Position numbers and translations under genes: made by a program
Shown here: positions 11,850 to 25,600 of the stretch, one piece after another
Position numbering within the stretch: position 1 is the stretch's first letter
Layout of the letters: every line of letters begins with the position of its first letter
The notes under the pieces: generated by a model
What the model saw: the letters and a program-made list of their open reading frames with translations, nothing else
Database searches by the model: none
What the model was told of the DNA's origin: nothing
DNA from: Phoronis australis
Taxonomy: Eukaryota; Phoronida; Phoronidae
Length of the DNA: 64,000 nucleotides
Direction: 5' to 3'
NCBI GenBank assembly: GCA_002633005.1
Contig: NMRA01000416.1
Span: 10,541 to 74,540, forward strand

Positions 11850-13750
11850 TTAAGACCCAACCCATCATGTTTTGTTGATATCTTCTCCACCTATGAGCTA
11901 AATAAAAAGTGCCCAACAGCTCTGTCGCTGCATGCTATCGCTGCACATCAGTGTGTTGTTACAATTTAAGTCGAATGCACATGCGAGAAATGTACCACTG
12001 TTACATTTTACGACGTCATACTTCATGAGTTTGCATGGTATTAATTGTCACACGGAGGAACACGGTTCACACACTTAACGCCTTCTTTCTCGGATTGTTT
12101 GAATGAAATTCTGTCAAATGTGTCAGCTCGACTTTATAGATGTGTCCCCATGTGCTTTCCATTGTTTTTTAACATGAGTAGTTTCTTGGTATAGTCAAAA
12201 ATGTACCCCGTACAGTTTCAACTCCATACGAAATGAGTTTCCAGGATCAGGTAAAAAGTTCTTATTGCTAAAGTGTTCATGCAAGCTTTTGTTGGCGCTC
12301 ACGAGTCATAAACCAATTGTGACATTACAGTAAACATACTTCCCTTGGTAAGCACAACAGAAACAATGACATTGTATTTTAGCAATTTTAGCTAATATTT
12401 ATCGCACTTCTCCGGGAACAAACGACAATAGCAAATAGTTTCACGGAGAATTCAATTTCGGAAGCCAATTTGATAAAAAAAACACCCGTTTTAGTCCACG
12501 GAACTTTGATTTATTTCAGCCAGTGTTTTATTGCCTTAGAGTCATCAATAATGCTCCGCACAAAAGAAGCAAGACCAACATTTCTGATGCCACCTTAGTT
12601 ACGAATGATAATTTCTTAAAGGCATTGTGGTGGATGGAAAAGCATTTATCTGAGGGCAGGTTGACAGATTTTGCCAATGCAACAGCAAAAGATCGCCTTT
12701 GAGAAGGGCGAGTCAATAATTTAAAAAACAGGTGACATAGCAACTTATTTTAAACAGCTTAAAAGCTGAAAGAAATATCATTGTTCCTATGACGTCAAAT
12801 CTGTTTGAATAGTGGTGGTAACAACAGATCAAATTGTGATGGGTAAAAATGGTAAGCCTAGCTGGGGAAATAGAAAATATTTTGGTACTCTGAAAGGACA
12901 TGATCATTTCGCTCAAACTGACTGTCGGCCTTCCGGACTACAAAAACGTGTACTTTCTTTTTCTATAATCTTTTAATATAAAATATCAATTAAAATTTCT
13001 ATTTGGTCAATGTTCGTTACTCTGAAGCACATATACATAAAGACAGAAATTGGACATTCTAGTATTAATGGACATAAAGTCAAGTGTCTCATGAGGCGCC
13101 ATTTTTGTGTTGCAGCTCGCTGTCAACAACACTTGTGGTTGTGTAGGCAGATAAGGGAATTAGGTATTTTAACCCTTTTGCTTCATCGCACATATGATAA
13201 GAAGCGCATATTAAACATCGCAGACTTCGACGTTGGCCGTTTTTGTTCCATACAATCCCCTTTCAATGAAACCTAGTTCAAATCAATCGGTTTAATCACT
13301 GTGTTCTTCTAAAAATATTGGGACCCGTTTCACATAAAGTTGTTGCGTGTTTTGTATGTCCGTTACCAGCTATTCTAATGACCGGTGACCGCAGCCACAT
13401 CCGAGTAGTCGTTATTTCTCGAAAAATGTCTGCCTCCAGAGATCAACTTAACGCAATTTTTGAACTTACACATCATTGTGGAACGAGCCCCAGTTTTTTG
13501 AAAAGGAATGTTTTCAGCAAGAGACAAAAATGGGTATCCTCACGTTTAGATGTAAGTCGCAAGTAAAATATTACAGTATGAATTCCGTTCTTCGTGGCAA
13601 ACTACAGAATATTTACAAATACTGTGCTTGTCGATAGTTGAAAATAATCAATTTTTGAAATGGCTCACGTCTGAATAAGACTTTACATCTCAACCTCCTC
13701 GTTTCCAAAAAGTAGGCATACTCTGCATTCACAACTACCGGGACGTTTCT
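11850..13750. other. No supported gene
   Basis: AT-rich, short ORFs only, no recognisable domain or repeat. Confidence 0.55.
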
Positions 13751-13764
13751 CACAAAATCTTTAA

Positions 13765-14260
13765 AGGAGAATGCAACCTTTTTCATGTCATTTTTCAGTA
13801 AAAATAAGATTCGTTGATTATCCCAGACATATTTTTTAGTTAATTACGGCTTCTTGTAATGTAATCAATTACTCAAGCCATTTCGGGATTCAAGAATTGC
13901 GCGCCAACCTGGTTCTGCGCTCGAGTTTACTATGAGGATCCGTACTACTGTTGTTTTCGCGCTGTTTTTGTAAAACTGTCGTCACCACTTCCCATCGACG
14001 AGTATTCTATGACAATAAGTAGTACGTCATTAAAGAACTCAATTACGCTGGATTTAGGGATCGTTTAGTTTGTAGTAACCTAAAAATGGCTGGAGTCAGC
14101 GACCCATAGGCCTATCACAGTGACCATAGTGATGCGAGTGACGGAGACATTGATCATAGCAGTGGCGACGAGGAATTTTTTTCACGGACAGTGGGTGCAT
14201 ATCATTAAACCCGAGTATAATGAGTACGCACATGCAGGCACAGGCAGCTGTTGAGAGGAA
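13765..14260. mobile_element. Partial Kolobok-like element, left end only
   Basis: TTAA (13761-13764) followed by AGGAGAATGCAACC and about 480 bp homologous to the left part of the element at 10382 (shared TATCCCAGACATATTTT, GTGAGGATCCGTACTAC-type block and the acidic ORF start). No matching right end is seen, so it is truncated. Confidence 0.72.
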
Positions 14261-14399
14261 TGGGGCAGAGACAGAGGACAGACGAGGTTGGACGCCTTGG
14301 AGTAAATGCACGGTGTGCACTGTTGTGCCTACCACAATAGGATGCCTATGCTGTTAGCCTCGAATGGCAGATACAACCGTGTAATAACCCATAAAGTTA

Positions 14400-14500
14400 T
14401 CTCACTAGTGAGATAACATTTTGGCGGGAAACCGAAGCCGGATTCGAACCCGGGCCTCAACAGTTACCACTACACCACGCAGCGGCTGACGTCATCAATC
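14400..14500 (-). mobile_element. tRNA-derived SINE-like fragment
   Basis: Minus strand shows an A-box-like TGGTGTAGTGGTAAC and a B-box GGTTCGAATCC only 27 bp apart, too close for a functional tRNA. It is therefore a SINE head or tRNA relic. Confidence 0.6.
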
Positions 14501-15024
14501 GTGAAGATAGAGTACTTAAATGGGCAAGCGCAACAATCCCATGTTCAGCAAAGGACATTGCACCGACATTTATAGGGTATGAAAAATAAGACGCATAATT
14601 TCCATAAAAACGATATTTTAATTCAGTGAAATTTTCCTTTCGTGTTCTCTCACTTGTAAATCACCGATCTCCAATTTGAATGCAGATGTCATGTGGTCGG
14701 GATCCTTTGACTTGAGCATTATAGTCAGTTACTAGTGGTAACCTACTTTAGCAGACAATCTATTCCCGGTCGAAGCTTAGCGAGATAAAATTTGTAGTAA
14801 GCTATAATAGTTGCTAAACCTTAATTTATAGATTCACTTTATTTCTATTTTGTTTTATTCTACAGTTGGTTTTGAGTAAAAGCATTATTTTACAAAAATA
14901 TCTCGGCTTTTCTTAAAAGGTCACGACCTCCGACCCCGGGCCTCTGACATAGAAAGTAGTTACAAAGCCGAGGCAGTCGAGAAAGGTAAATCGATTCATT
15001 GGAATGTTTCTCGTTCAGTATGTG

Positions 15025-15165
15025 GTATAAATAGATTATTACATGTTCTCAGTCCTTATCCCCTTATCTAGAGCCCTCGTGGATTTTGTAGAATAATTCT
15101 CCATAATCCACCCAGGCTCTAGATAAGGGGGATAACGACTTCGCCATGTAATAATCTATATATAG
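15025..15165. repeat. Long hairpin 1 (foldback MITE)
   Basis: Arms include TAGATTATTACATG, CCCTTATCTAGAGCC and their inverses GGCTCTAGATAAGGG, CATGTAATAATCTA. The loop lies near 15095. Interrupted by small mismatches. Confidence 0.75.
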
Positions 15166-15226
15166 TTGTAACATTTTACATAATTTCACTAAAATCTAAA
15201 TAATTTCATAAAGTTGGTAGGGAACA

Positions 15227-15386
15227 CATAGATTAATTCTTATTGACACAACCAAGCAAAAACGCTGTACCATGACAATTTCGGCTACTCACAGCAGCCA
15301 TCTTCGGAAGCATGGCTGCTGTGAGTAGCCAAAACTGTCATGGTACAGCGTTTTTGCTTGGTTGGGTCAATAAGAATTAATCTATG
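15227..15386. repeat. Long near-perfect hairpin 2 (75-bp arms)
   Basis: CATAGATTAATTCTTATTGA at the left end is inverted at the right end, and the arms continue through AAAAACGCTGTACCATGACA and GCTACTCACAGCAGCCAT with about three mismatches. The loop is about 10 nt (CTTCGGAAGC). Either a MITE or a hairpin RNA source. Confidence 0.85.
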
Positions 15387-16370
15387 AATTTTACGTAGTT
15401 GTTACATTTTACATTGAATGCACATGACAGTTGTTAAATTTTACAAAATTGTTACATTTTACAGCGGATTAGAGTCCCCTTTTTGTGGATGCAAAATCAC
15501 TGCAGGAAATCCCCAATACAATGCAAGAGGAATGAATAATATTTTTCAACAGTTACAAATTTCAAGTATAATTTTTTGTATGTAAGAATAACAAATGTAC
15601 AAAAAATAAGTGCATATCAAAGATATCATAAAATAAGCCCATCCATGGAAACACTGTATACATGCACCTCAATATGGCAATGCCTTACCATTCACAAAAA
15701 AACCTTTTCTCACCAAAAGAGTGAAGTCTACAGTTATTTAAAAAAAAAACACGCAGCTCTAGTAACACCAATAACATTTCTTCTTATCCCAGCAAGCAAA
15801 TTGTCACTTCCCAACTTTTCAAAATCTCACTACAAAGCAAAAATGCACAGGATTTTTATCACGTGTTAGTTGGTAAGAAAATGTAAATACAAAGTGAACA
15901 CAATTGAACTATCATGTTCATCCTATTTAATTATCATATGAAGAGATTTGATAAAAGAAAATTCATTGTTCTGTAGTTATTGTGCGCAAAATTGGAGAAG
16001 ACCTGCTACTAGGTAATATGGAAAAATCTCACCAATTCTGAACAAAAACAGTTTTTAAAAATCTATCTTTTTCATTTTTCAAAGACTTCTAACATTGTTG
16101 AGAATGCTCAAAAAATGGAAAAACATTTGACAGCAGCTATTGAATAGAACATACAAACAGTTATTTAGTGCTACTTATCTTTTATGACATCAATGAAAAT
16201 CACCTGTCCTGATTTGGTGAGATTTCACAACCATAACAATTAAAGCCAAAATTTCATTTATCTGTTGCTTCAAATCTGACGCAAAATTCTCTGGACACTA
16301 ATTAGTTATTATAGTGAAACCTAACTGAACTGAACCTGTCTAGTTATCATAATGATTGCCAGCAACTGCT

Positions 16371-16693
16371 TCAGCAGCCTTCAGAATAGGTTCCGTGACC
16401 ACAATTATCAGGGTGAGTATTTGTTACTCCAGCATCTTTAAATTCTTCTTTAATCACCGGGGAAACAATAGAGTACCCATGGTCTGGCCATCCTACAGAG
16501 TTACCATGGAAACACATGGGATGATGATCACTGGGGTACCAAGAATTCTGCTCTTCAACTTCTGCACCATGGGAGGTTGAGGTGTGCAGTGACTCGTCCT
16601 GACTGGCCAAGTAGCTGGACAACGGACACGACACCATGGGGCTGAGGTGGAAGTTGGTCTCGTCACGACTGTAGCTAATGAATGGCTGGCCAC
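16371..16693 (-). CDS. RFX gene exon 14 (C-terminal tail and stop)
   Basis: Acceptor ctcatctctcag|GT in the right phase, then GQPFISYSRDETNFHLSPMV and a Ser/His/Pro-rich tail with a VIKEEF segment (it resembles a SUMO-type VKxE motif but lacks the K-x-E register), ending SEGC-TGA. No conserved domain is seen in this part. The variant poly(A) signal ATTAAA at 15931-15926 is a weak candidate for the 3' end. Confidence 0.8.
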
Positions 16694-19600
16694 CTGAGAG
16701 ATGAGATAATTTAACAGCAGGGGGTGCTGTCTACTGTCAAACTCTGGCATGAGAAACAATCTCTGGCTTAATGCACTGAGTAGGTATAACATAACGGTGC
16801 TTAGAACCTTCTGGAGTACAAAATTTTAACTTCAAAGCAATTGGTGATTCAAAAATTAAACATGATCAGTATTTGACAAGGAATTCAGAAATGGTATTGG
16901 TTTATGTTCAAACATTCTATAACTTAACTTTTATTTTTTAACAGCACAGCCCAGTCAGGCTAGATATGAGATTAAAGCAATTATCGAACAAAACAGAGCT
17001 GACCCTCCAACCATAATTGCCAGAATGAACCTAATTAGTCCTGTACGATATTGGCTACAGGGATCATCTTCCCAACTAGTTCATGTGCTATTCAAAAACA
17101 AGTTGTACTCAATGGGAGAATGCAGTAATGTGAGGGGTTTATCTCCTGATCCCCATTAACCTCCAAAGACAATAACAAAGAGCTCCCTGATTGTATTTGT
17201 TCAGTGATGAAAGAAATCCTTGGGGCTGGTTTCATTAAAAATTTCTTGTTTCTCTGTAAGTTCAAAGATACTCTTTCATTACATTCACCTATTTACAACA
17301 CCGGATAAGTTTCATCACTTGAAAGAAACCACAAAAATATAAAGATTTCCCAACTTTCAGCCTTGTTTGTGAATTCCCATATTTTACTATTAATTTGTTG
17401 AAAGCTTTGTTTAATGCGATGGCTGAAACTACCCAATGCGCAGCTGACCCCAGGCACTTTAACTGGCTACATGACGGCATCCTCCCATTCAGTGACTTTA
17501 CCAGATGTAGAGGGTTGTGAGTGTGTGATAACATCTAGCTCCTTTTTTAACTGCCAAGCACAGTGTTTTATCTGGTATGACAACAGGCAGGCCAATTATC
17601 TACCAGGCTTATTACAGACCACGTGTGAACACAGTCAAACCCAGAGCAAATTGGTACGTTCGGAAATGGAATAGATTGTCATAACTTTGGTTGTAATTGG
17701 GCGATTTTGTCGATTCAAAAATTAAACATGATCAGCATTTGATGAGGAATTCAGAAATGCTATTGGTTTATGTTCAAATATGTTGTAACTTAACTTATAT
17801 TTTTAACAGCATAGCTCAGTCAGGCTAGATAAGATCTTATTGCAGATTAGAGCAATTATCAAACAAAAGAGAGCTGGCCTTCCAACCACAAGTGCCAAAA
17901 TGAAGTTAATCAGTCGTGTAAGATATTGGCTACAGGGGTCATCTTCCCAACTTGTTGTTGGGCTATAGAATCGAACAAGCTGGGATCAACGTGAAAACGC
18001 TGTAATGATAAGTCTTAGGGATCAGCACTATGTTCCATAGACCCCAAAACACCACCTTATAATTGTGGCCAAAAATCTGTAAGGGAACAGAAACGGTGAA
18101 TTCCTACCTCATATAATTTATGAATTCAGTGCAGTAATTCAAAATTCTAACCTGACTGATGAATGACCACCACAGTTGCTAGTACAGGCTAGAAGTTCCC
18201 CACCATCCTGCTCTCAAAACACTCGCGTTTCACCAAACCTGATTTTGCAAGGTGTTGCCATATCATTACGGCGTTTTCCAGTCGCTACTAACTTTTTCGA
18301 TTCTATAGCCCAACAACAAGTTGGGAAGATCACCCCTGTAACCAATATCTTACATGAATGATTGAACTCCACTCTGGCATTCATGGCTGGAGGGCTGGCT
18401 CTCTTTTGTTCGATAATTGCTCTAATCTCCGATCAGATCGTATCAGCCTGACTCGGCTGTGCTGCTAAAAATGAAAGTTAAGTTATAACATATTTGAACG
18501 TAAACCAATAACATTTCTGAATTCCTTGTCAAATGCTGATCATGTTTAGTTTTTGAATCACCAAAACTGCCCAACTACAACAGAAGTTAAGACAACCTAT
18601 TCTGCCAGGTTTCAGTAACCCTTTGAAGCCTGGGAGATAATTGGCCAGCTTGTTGTCATATGGGACAAAAGACTGTGCTGGGAAGTTAACAAAGGAGCCA
18701 CATGTCATCCCACGTTCAGAACCCCTTACGTCTGGAAAAGTTGCTAAACGACAGAACGCCGTCATGCTTACCTTACTTGCAAGAGAATGGTCTACGGAAC
18801 ACTGAACATTACTTACAGCACCTGGCCACAGGTAATTTCACCTGCTAGTCGCAGGGATCAGTACTTACTACAGACAGACTGGTGCAGCTTCATCTCATTC
18901 AACTCGTACTCATGTTTTTGCACCTGTAGGGTCATGTAGTCTCTCAATGTCTGGTGGACAAGGTGGAATGAACCTTTAATGAAAATAAAAAGGTACACTT
19001 TCAGGTGGGACCGTGACGCCAAAGCAATTTGTACACCTAATGATGAAAATGGAGATAATTGTGAAAGGTCCCTTCCTGACCTTCACTTAAAGCCACATAC
19101 AGGACCATTATTGACCTCTGACCCTGTCTACAATAAGCTTGACATCTCAAACCTTAATAATTCACACAAGTTGGCTGTTGTGACAATATTTTATGTGTCT
19201 AGCAAAGTATCTTAACTTCAAATACGAAATATATACCATGTACGTAGTGAGAAAAAAGATTTAGCAGAACCACCTTCAGCTGCATGGTAAATTGTTTACT
19301 ACTTATCCAAGTTCAAAGGTTACAGAGCTGTCACACAAATTGAATTTCCCGCCAGGCATACAGCAGTTCCATATGCACCCATAGTCTTTTCATGCATTGA
19401 GCCATAACACTGAGTCAACAATGGAGGTGGACTGCATAGAAAGTTGCCAAGAAAAACAAAGACAAAACGTCCTGAGGGAGTTGCACATCTGCATGCATAC
19501 GACTGTTGAGAATGAATGCATCGAGTCCGAGTCGACATACGATGGTCTGTGAAGTGTGTTCTTGAACACAGCAAGTTGTGAAAAAAGATAAATCTTCACC

Positions 19601-22600
19601 AAATTCATTAATTTTATCAGTAATTTGACGTTCAGCTGTTTCGATCTAAAGCTCAAGGTGCATTTCAACTACTAACTCAATTTCTATTGTCTATTTCATA
19701 GTTGCTTGCTTGATTTCTCTCCTTGACACGTGGTGTGTATCACGGTGAACTGTTGACCTACTTACTGGTAACTCCATCAATGACCAAGTTTGACTCGAGG
19801 GACAAGAAACACGACTTAAAAATTAAAATGTTTTAGTGATAATTAAATTATTTACACACTGCAAATTCAGTTGATATTATGACAGAATGTTGAAATACTT
19901 AACATTAGGTAATGGCACGTATATGTTATATTGACCAATTTGTAATGTTTACACTTTTTTCAGGTTCGGTAAATCGACGACTTAATATGAGACTAGGAAC
20001 ACGAGTTCTTGAAAAGGGCTCAGTAAATTTCACTGAAACTTTACAGTTTTGATATTTATTTATCAATGTTAAAAAATGTTTTTTTTTAGGTTTTTCCTTT
20101 TAAATGCTTAGTTTTGGTGTATGCTATTTTTAGAACTTAAAGTATCTTAAGTTAATTTGGTATCAAAACAATTGAATTAAATGAGCAACCAAAAATTCCT
20201 ACCAGCATTTTTGAGGCAAATTGTGAAGTTCTCAGGGTTTCTTTAAAATTGACTACAGGGTTATTTTGCTATGAATGCGCCTTTCTTAAAAATGAAATTT
20301 GACTTAAAAAGGTGATTATGCAATAATAATAATGACACATACTACAATGGAGGTCATTTTATAAGGTTTAAGATAACCTTTAACTATGCAATCTAAAAAT
20401 TTAAAAAATATACAAAAGACTGCCGGATTACTTTTGACAGAATCTAGTTGCACATGCAGCACAGGCAGATTAATGTCCTTCTAATTTACTGAAACACTAT
20501 GTTCATAACTCTCATGAGAGTAGACGATGAAGTCATGTTTTTCATCAAAAATGCAGAAATATCCCAATCTTATGAACAAAAAAACAAATAACTGTCCTCT
20601 TGTAAGGCCAAAAAAGCAAAGCTGAATCTGGTGGCCGTTTTTTTTTGAAAAGTGAGTTGGTGATGCCGTATCTTTCGATTTCGTGACATTTTCGAAAAAG
20701 AAAATACTTCTGAGACAAGCAAAAATTACATTAGCGAATCGTGGTGTTTCAAACCTTGTGTACCCTTGCTTACTTACCTTTGTGCAATTTTTAAAAACTT
20801 GAAACCTTGGGTGATAATGATGCGAGTGAGTGATTCTTTTTTCCGTGTGAGACTGCAGGTCTCAAAATGAGTCAGGGTGAAGACTAGACCCAACTATGTT
20901 TTTGGCCTTACCTTTTAACTTCCTAACCAGTTGATTTATTGTTCAAACTATTAGCCCAGGTTATAACAATCTTAAGCCAGTCAATAATCTATCCTTAATC
21001 CCACATTCAGGTAATTAACAAATTGACAACTTCTCTTCAACTTGCTTTTAATCTGTCAGAAAAAAATATGCAAAAATTACTTCTATTTAACAAATAAATT
21101 GGGTATGCATACAAAAGTTTAGCTTTAATCGACAACTTCTCATCATCTCTGACATAATATCAGTTCCTTATGATATGTCAATTTCAACATTACAACTCTT
21201 TTAATTTGTAATTCCGTAAATATGGGAGGCAACATTGTTCCTTATTATTCAGTCCAGGCCAGTGACACCTGCTAATCCTCTGTGACAGCTCCATTTACAG
21301 TGTCACTATGAAAAAATACACAGATTTCTAATACAACCGTGAAAGTCTCACTGCATCCAGGGGTGTGCCTATAGGGACAAAAATTCAAAAAGACTAGAGA
21401 TAATCCTTAATCTCATGTTTATCAATCATGATTTGACCTGAATGTGTCAACAGGTTTCAATGAGCTTATGACANATGCATCCAGGGATGTGCCTATAAGG
21501 ACAAAAATTCAAAAGGACTGGAGATAATCCTTAATCTCATGTTTATCAATCATGATTTGACCTGAATGTGTCAACAGGTTTCAATGAGCTTATGACAACC
21601 AACATGTCACAACTGAAGGTTGGGTCTATATAAACTGAAGCTGCCAGCTTTGTCAAACCAATTGACCACTGACAGAGCAAGAGAGTAAATCATGAAGGTT
21701 TCCAACAAGAAACACTGCAGGCAGAACAGAAACATCAACAAGAGTTACGGTCGACTGAAAGCGCTCAACATACACTTGCGGGATGTTATGTTGCGATATC
21801 GTGATGCACACAAAGTGGGTAATGTGCTTCGCCAGGTGCAGTTGATTGCCCACGCCAGCCAGGTGAAAGAAGAGTGTGACCGCATGGCCACTGAAGTGAA
21901 TGAAGTTCAAGGTCACGGCATTTTGTGGGATGAGACATGATGGTAAAGAAACACACTGGTGTACCATCATGATTAAACAAACAGTCCTTTTAAGGACTAT
22001 CTACACCTTCCAAAGAGAACTGTTCACTAAATGATTTGGTTCCATGTGGCTAATATCATTTTTCACTTCATGTTCAAAATAGATATTCCTGCACTTTTTG
22101 CGCATTACTGCTACCTTTTCACATAGCTTTCTTAAGGTACTTTTAACACAGAGATGAACTACTCGACAACAATTTTGTTGTTTCAATGAGTCAGTTATAA
22201 TGTGTAGGGTGAAATGAAGATCTCAAGGTGCATTTTAAGTACCAACTTGATTTCTATTGTCTATTTCAGAGTTGGTTGCTTGATTTCTCTCTCTGGCACC
22301 TCGTTTGTATCAAAATGAACTGTTGACCTATTTACTATTGATTCCTCCTTTGACCAAGTTCGATTCGAGGACAAGAAAGCGACTTAATAATTAAAATGTT
22401 TTAGTGATAATTAAGTTAATTACACACTGCAAATTCAGTAGACATTACAATTAGTGAATGTTGAAATACCTAACAGGGCTATGGTATGTATAGGTTATAT
22501 CAACGAAAAACAAGTTTTCACCAAGTTGTAATGACTGCCGGTTTTTCTTGGCTTCCGCAAATTGACCTAATTTGAAACTACGAACACGAATTCTTGAAAA

Positions 22601-25600
22601 CAGCTAATCGAATTTCACTGAAACTTTCCAATTTTAATATTTAGTCATCAATATCAAAATAACAGGATTTTCCTTTTAAATGCCTAGTTTTGGTGAATGG
22701 TAAGATAGGCAAATACAAGTGCTATTTTTACAAAAATACCTTATGTTTAGCCAGTTAACTTGGCATTCAAAAATTGTCAATTAAGTTAAATGAGCAATCA
22801 AAAATTCCTAAAGGGTTATTAGGCAAATTGTGAAGGTTCCATTTAAAAAGAGTTTCTTTAAAATCGACCAAGGGGTTATTTTGCTATGAATGTACCTTTT
22901 ATAAAATCGAAATTTTGACTTAAAAAGGTGGTAATACAATGATAATAATGGCACATAGATATAAACATATTTTTATAATCTCTGATCCTAGTTGTTTCAG
23001 AAAATATATCAGAACTTTTACTAGTTCACATAACCGGCTTTTTTGATGAGTTAGAATGGAGGTCACTTTATAAGGTTTGAGATAACCTTAAGCTATGCAA
23101 TCTAAAAATTGAAAAAATATACAAAAGACTGCCTGTTAACTATTGACAGAATCTAGTTGCACATGCAGCAAAGGTAGATTAATGTCCTTCTAATTTACTG
23201 AACCCTACGGCCATAACTCTCATTAGAGTAGACGAATGAAGTCATGTTTGTCATCACAAATACAGAAATATCCCAATCTTACGAACTAAAAAACAAATCA
23301 CTGTCCTCTTGTCAGGCTAAAAAAGCAAAGCTGATTCTGGCCGCCGATTTATTGAAAAGTGAGTTAGTGATGCAGTATCTTTTGATTTCCTGACATTTTC
23401 AAAAAAGAACCTGCACCCAAGACGAGCAAAAATTAAGTTGGCGAATCGTGGCTTTTCAAACCTTGTGTACCCTTGCTTACTTACCTTTGTGCAACTTTTA
23501 AAAACCTTGAAAGCTTGGGTAAAACTGATGCGAGTGATTCTTTTTCAGTGGGAGACCACAGGTCTCAAAATGAGTCTGGGTACAGACTAGATCCAACTAT
23601 GTTTTTGGCCTTACCATTTAACTACCTAACCACTTGATTAATCCTTCAAACTATTAGCCCAGGTAATAACATTCTTAAGCCAGTAAATAATCTATTCTTA
23701 ATCCCACAATCGAGTACTTAATATATTGACAACTTCATTTCAACTTGCTTTTAATCTGTCAGAAAAAATTATGCAAAAATTACTTCGATTTAACACTTAA
23801 ATTGGGTATGCATACAAAACTTTAGCTTTAATCGACAACTTCTCATCATCTCTGACATAATGTCAGTTCCTTATGATATGTCAATTTCAACATTACAACT
23901 CTTTCAATTCATAATTCCGAAAACACGGAAGGCAACATTGTTCCTCATTATTCAGTCCAGGCCAGTGACACCTGCTAATCCTCTGTGACAGCTCCATTTA
24001 CAGTGTCACTATGAGAAAATACACAGATTTCTAATCCAACCGTGAAATTCTCACTGCATCCAGGGGTGTGCCTATAGGGACAAAAATTCAAAAGAACTGG
24101 AGATAATCCTTAATCTCATGTTTATCAATCATGATTTGACCTGAATGTGTCAACAGGTTTCAATGAGCTTATGACAACCAACATGTCACAACTGAAGGTT
24201 GGGTCTATATAAACTGAAGCTGCCGGCTTTGTCAAACCAATTGACCACTGACAGAGCAAGAGAGTAAATCATGAAGGTTTCCAACAAGAAACACTGCAGG
24301 CAGAACAGAAATATCAACAAGAGTTACGGTCGACTTAAAGCGCTCAACATACACTTGCGAGATGTCAGGGTGCGATATCGTGACGCACACAAAGTGGGTA
24401 ATGTGCTTCGCCAAGTGCAGCTGATTGCCCATGCCAGCAAGGTGGAACAAGAGCGTGACCGCATGGCCACTGAAGTGAATGAAGTTCAAGGTCATGGCAT
24501 ATCGTGGGATGAGACATGATGGTAAAGAAACACACTGGTGTACCACCGTGATTAAACAAACAGTCCTTTTAAGGACTACCTACACCTTCCAAAGAGAACT
24601 GTTCACTAAATGATTTGGTTTCATCTGGCAAATATCATTTTTTACTTCATGTTCAAAATAAATATTGCTGCAGTTTTTGCACATAACTGCTACCTTTTCA
24701 CATACCTTTCTTAAGCTACTTTTAACACAGAGATGAACTACTCGTCAGCAATTTTGTTTCTTCCATGATTCAGTTATTATGTATCGAGTGAAATGAAGAT
24801 CTCATGCTCAATGTGCATTTTAAGTACCAACTTGATTTCTTTTGTCTATTTCAGAGTTGATTGGTTGATTTCTCTCCCTGGCACCTCGTTTGTATCAAAA
24901 TGAAATGTTGACTGACTTACTACTTATTCCTCCTTTGACCAAGTTCGATTCGAGGACAAGAAAGGCACTTAAAAATTAAAATGTTTTAGTGATAATTAAG
25001 TTTATTACACACTGCAAATTCAGTAGACATTACAAGTGAAAGTTGAAATACCTAACAGGTTTATGGTATGTTTTCACCAAGCTGTAATGACTGCCGGTTT
25101 TTCTTGGCTTCCGCAAATTGACCTAATTTGAAACTACGAACACGAATTCTGAAAACAGCTAATCGAATTTCACTGAAACTTTCCAATTTTAATATTTATT
25201 CATCAGTATCAAAATAACAGGACTTTCCTTTTAAATGCCTAGTTTTGGTGAATGGTAGGATAGGCAAATACAAAGTGCTATTTTTACAAAAATACCTTAT
25301 ATTTAGGAAGTTAATTTGACATTCAAAAATTGTCAATTAAATTAAATGAGCAATCAAAAATTCCTAAAGGGTTATTAGGCAAATTGTGAAGGTTTCATTT
25401 GAAAAGAGTTTCTTTAAAATCAACCAAGGGGTTATTTTGCTATGAATGTACCTTTCTTTAAATCGAAATTTTGACTTAAAAAGGTGGAAATATAATGATA
25501 ATAATGGCACATAGATATAAACATATTTTTATAATCTCTGATCCTAGTTGTTTCAGAAAATATATCAGAACTTTTACTAGTTCACATAACCGGCTTTTTT

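Noticed and set aside
14440-14490. Functional tRNA gene
   Set aside because: Box A to box B distance is only 27 bp and no acceptor stem can be formed; treated as a SINE relic.
21653-21970. Minus-strand 104-105-codon ORF conserved in all three array units
   Set aside because: It is the complement of the 82-codon plus-strand ORF. Copy differences favour the plus frame, and TATA, start context and the 3' hairpin all support the plus strand.
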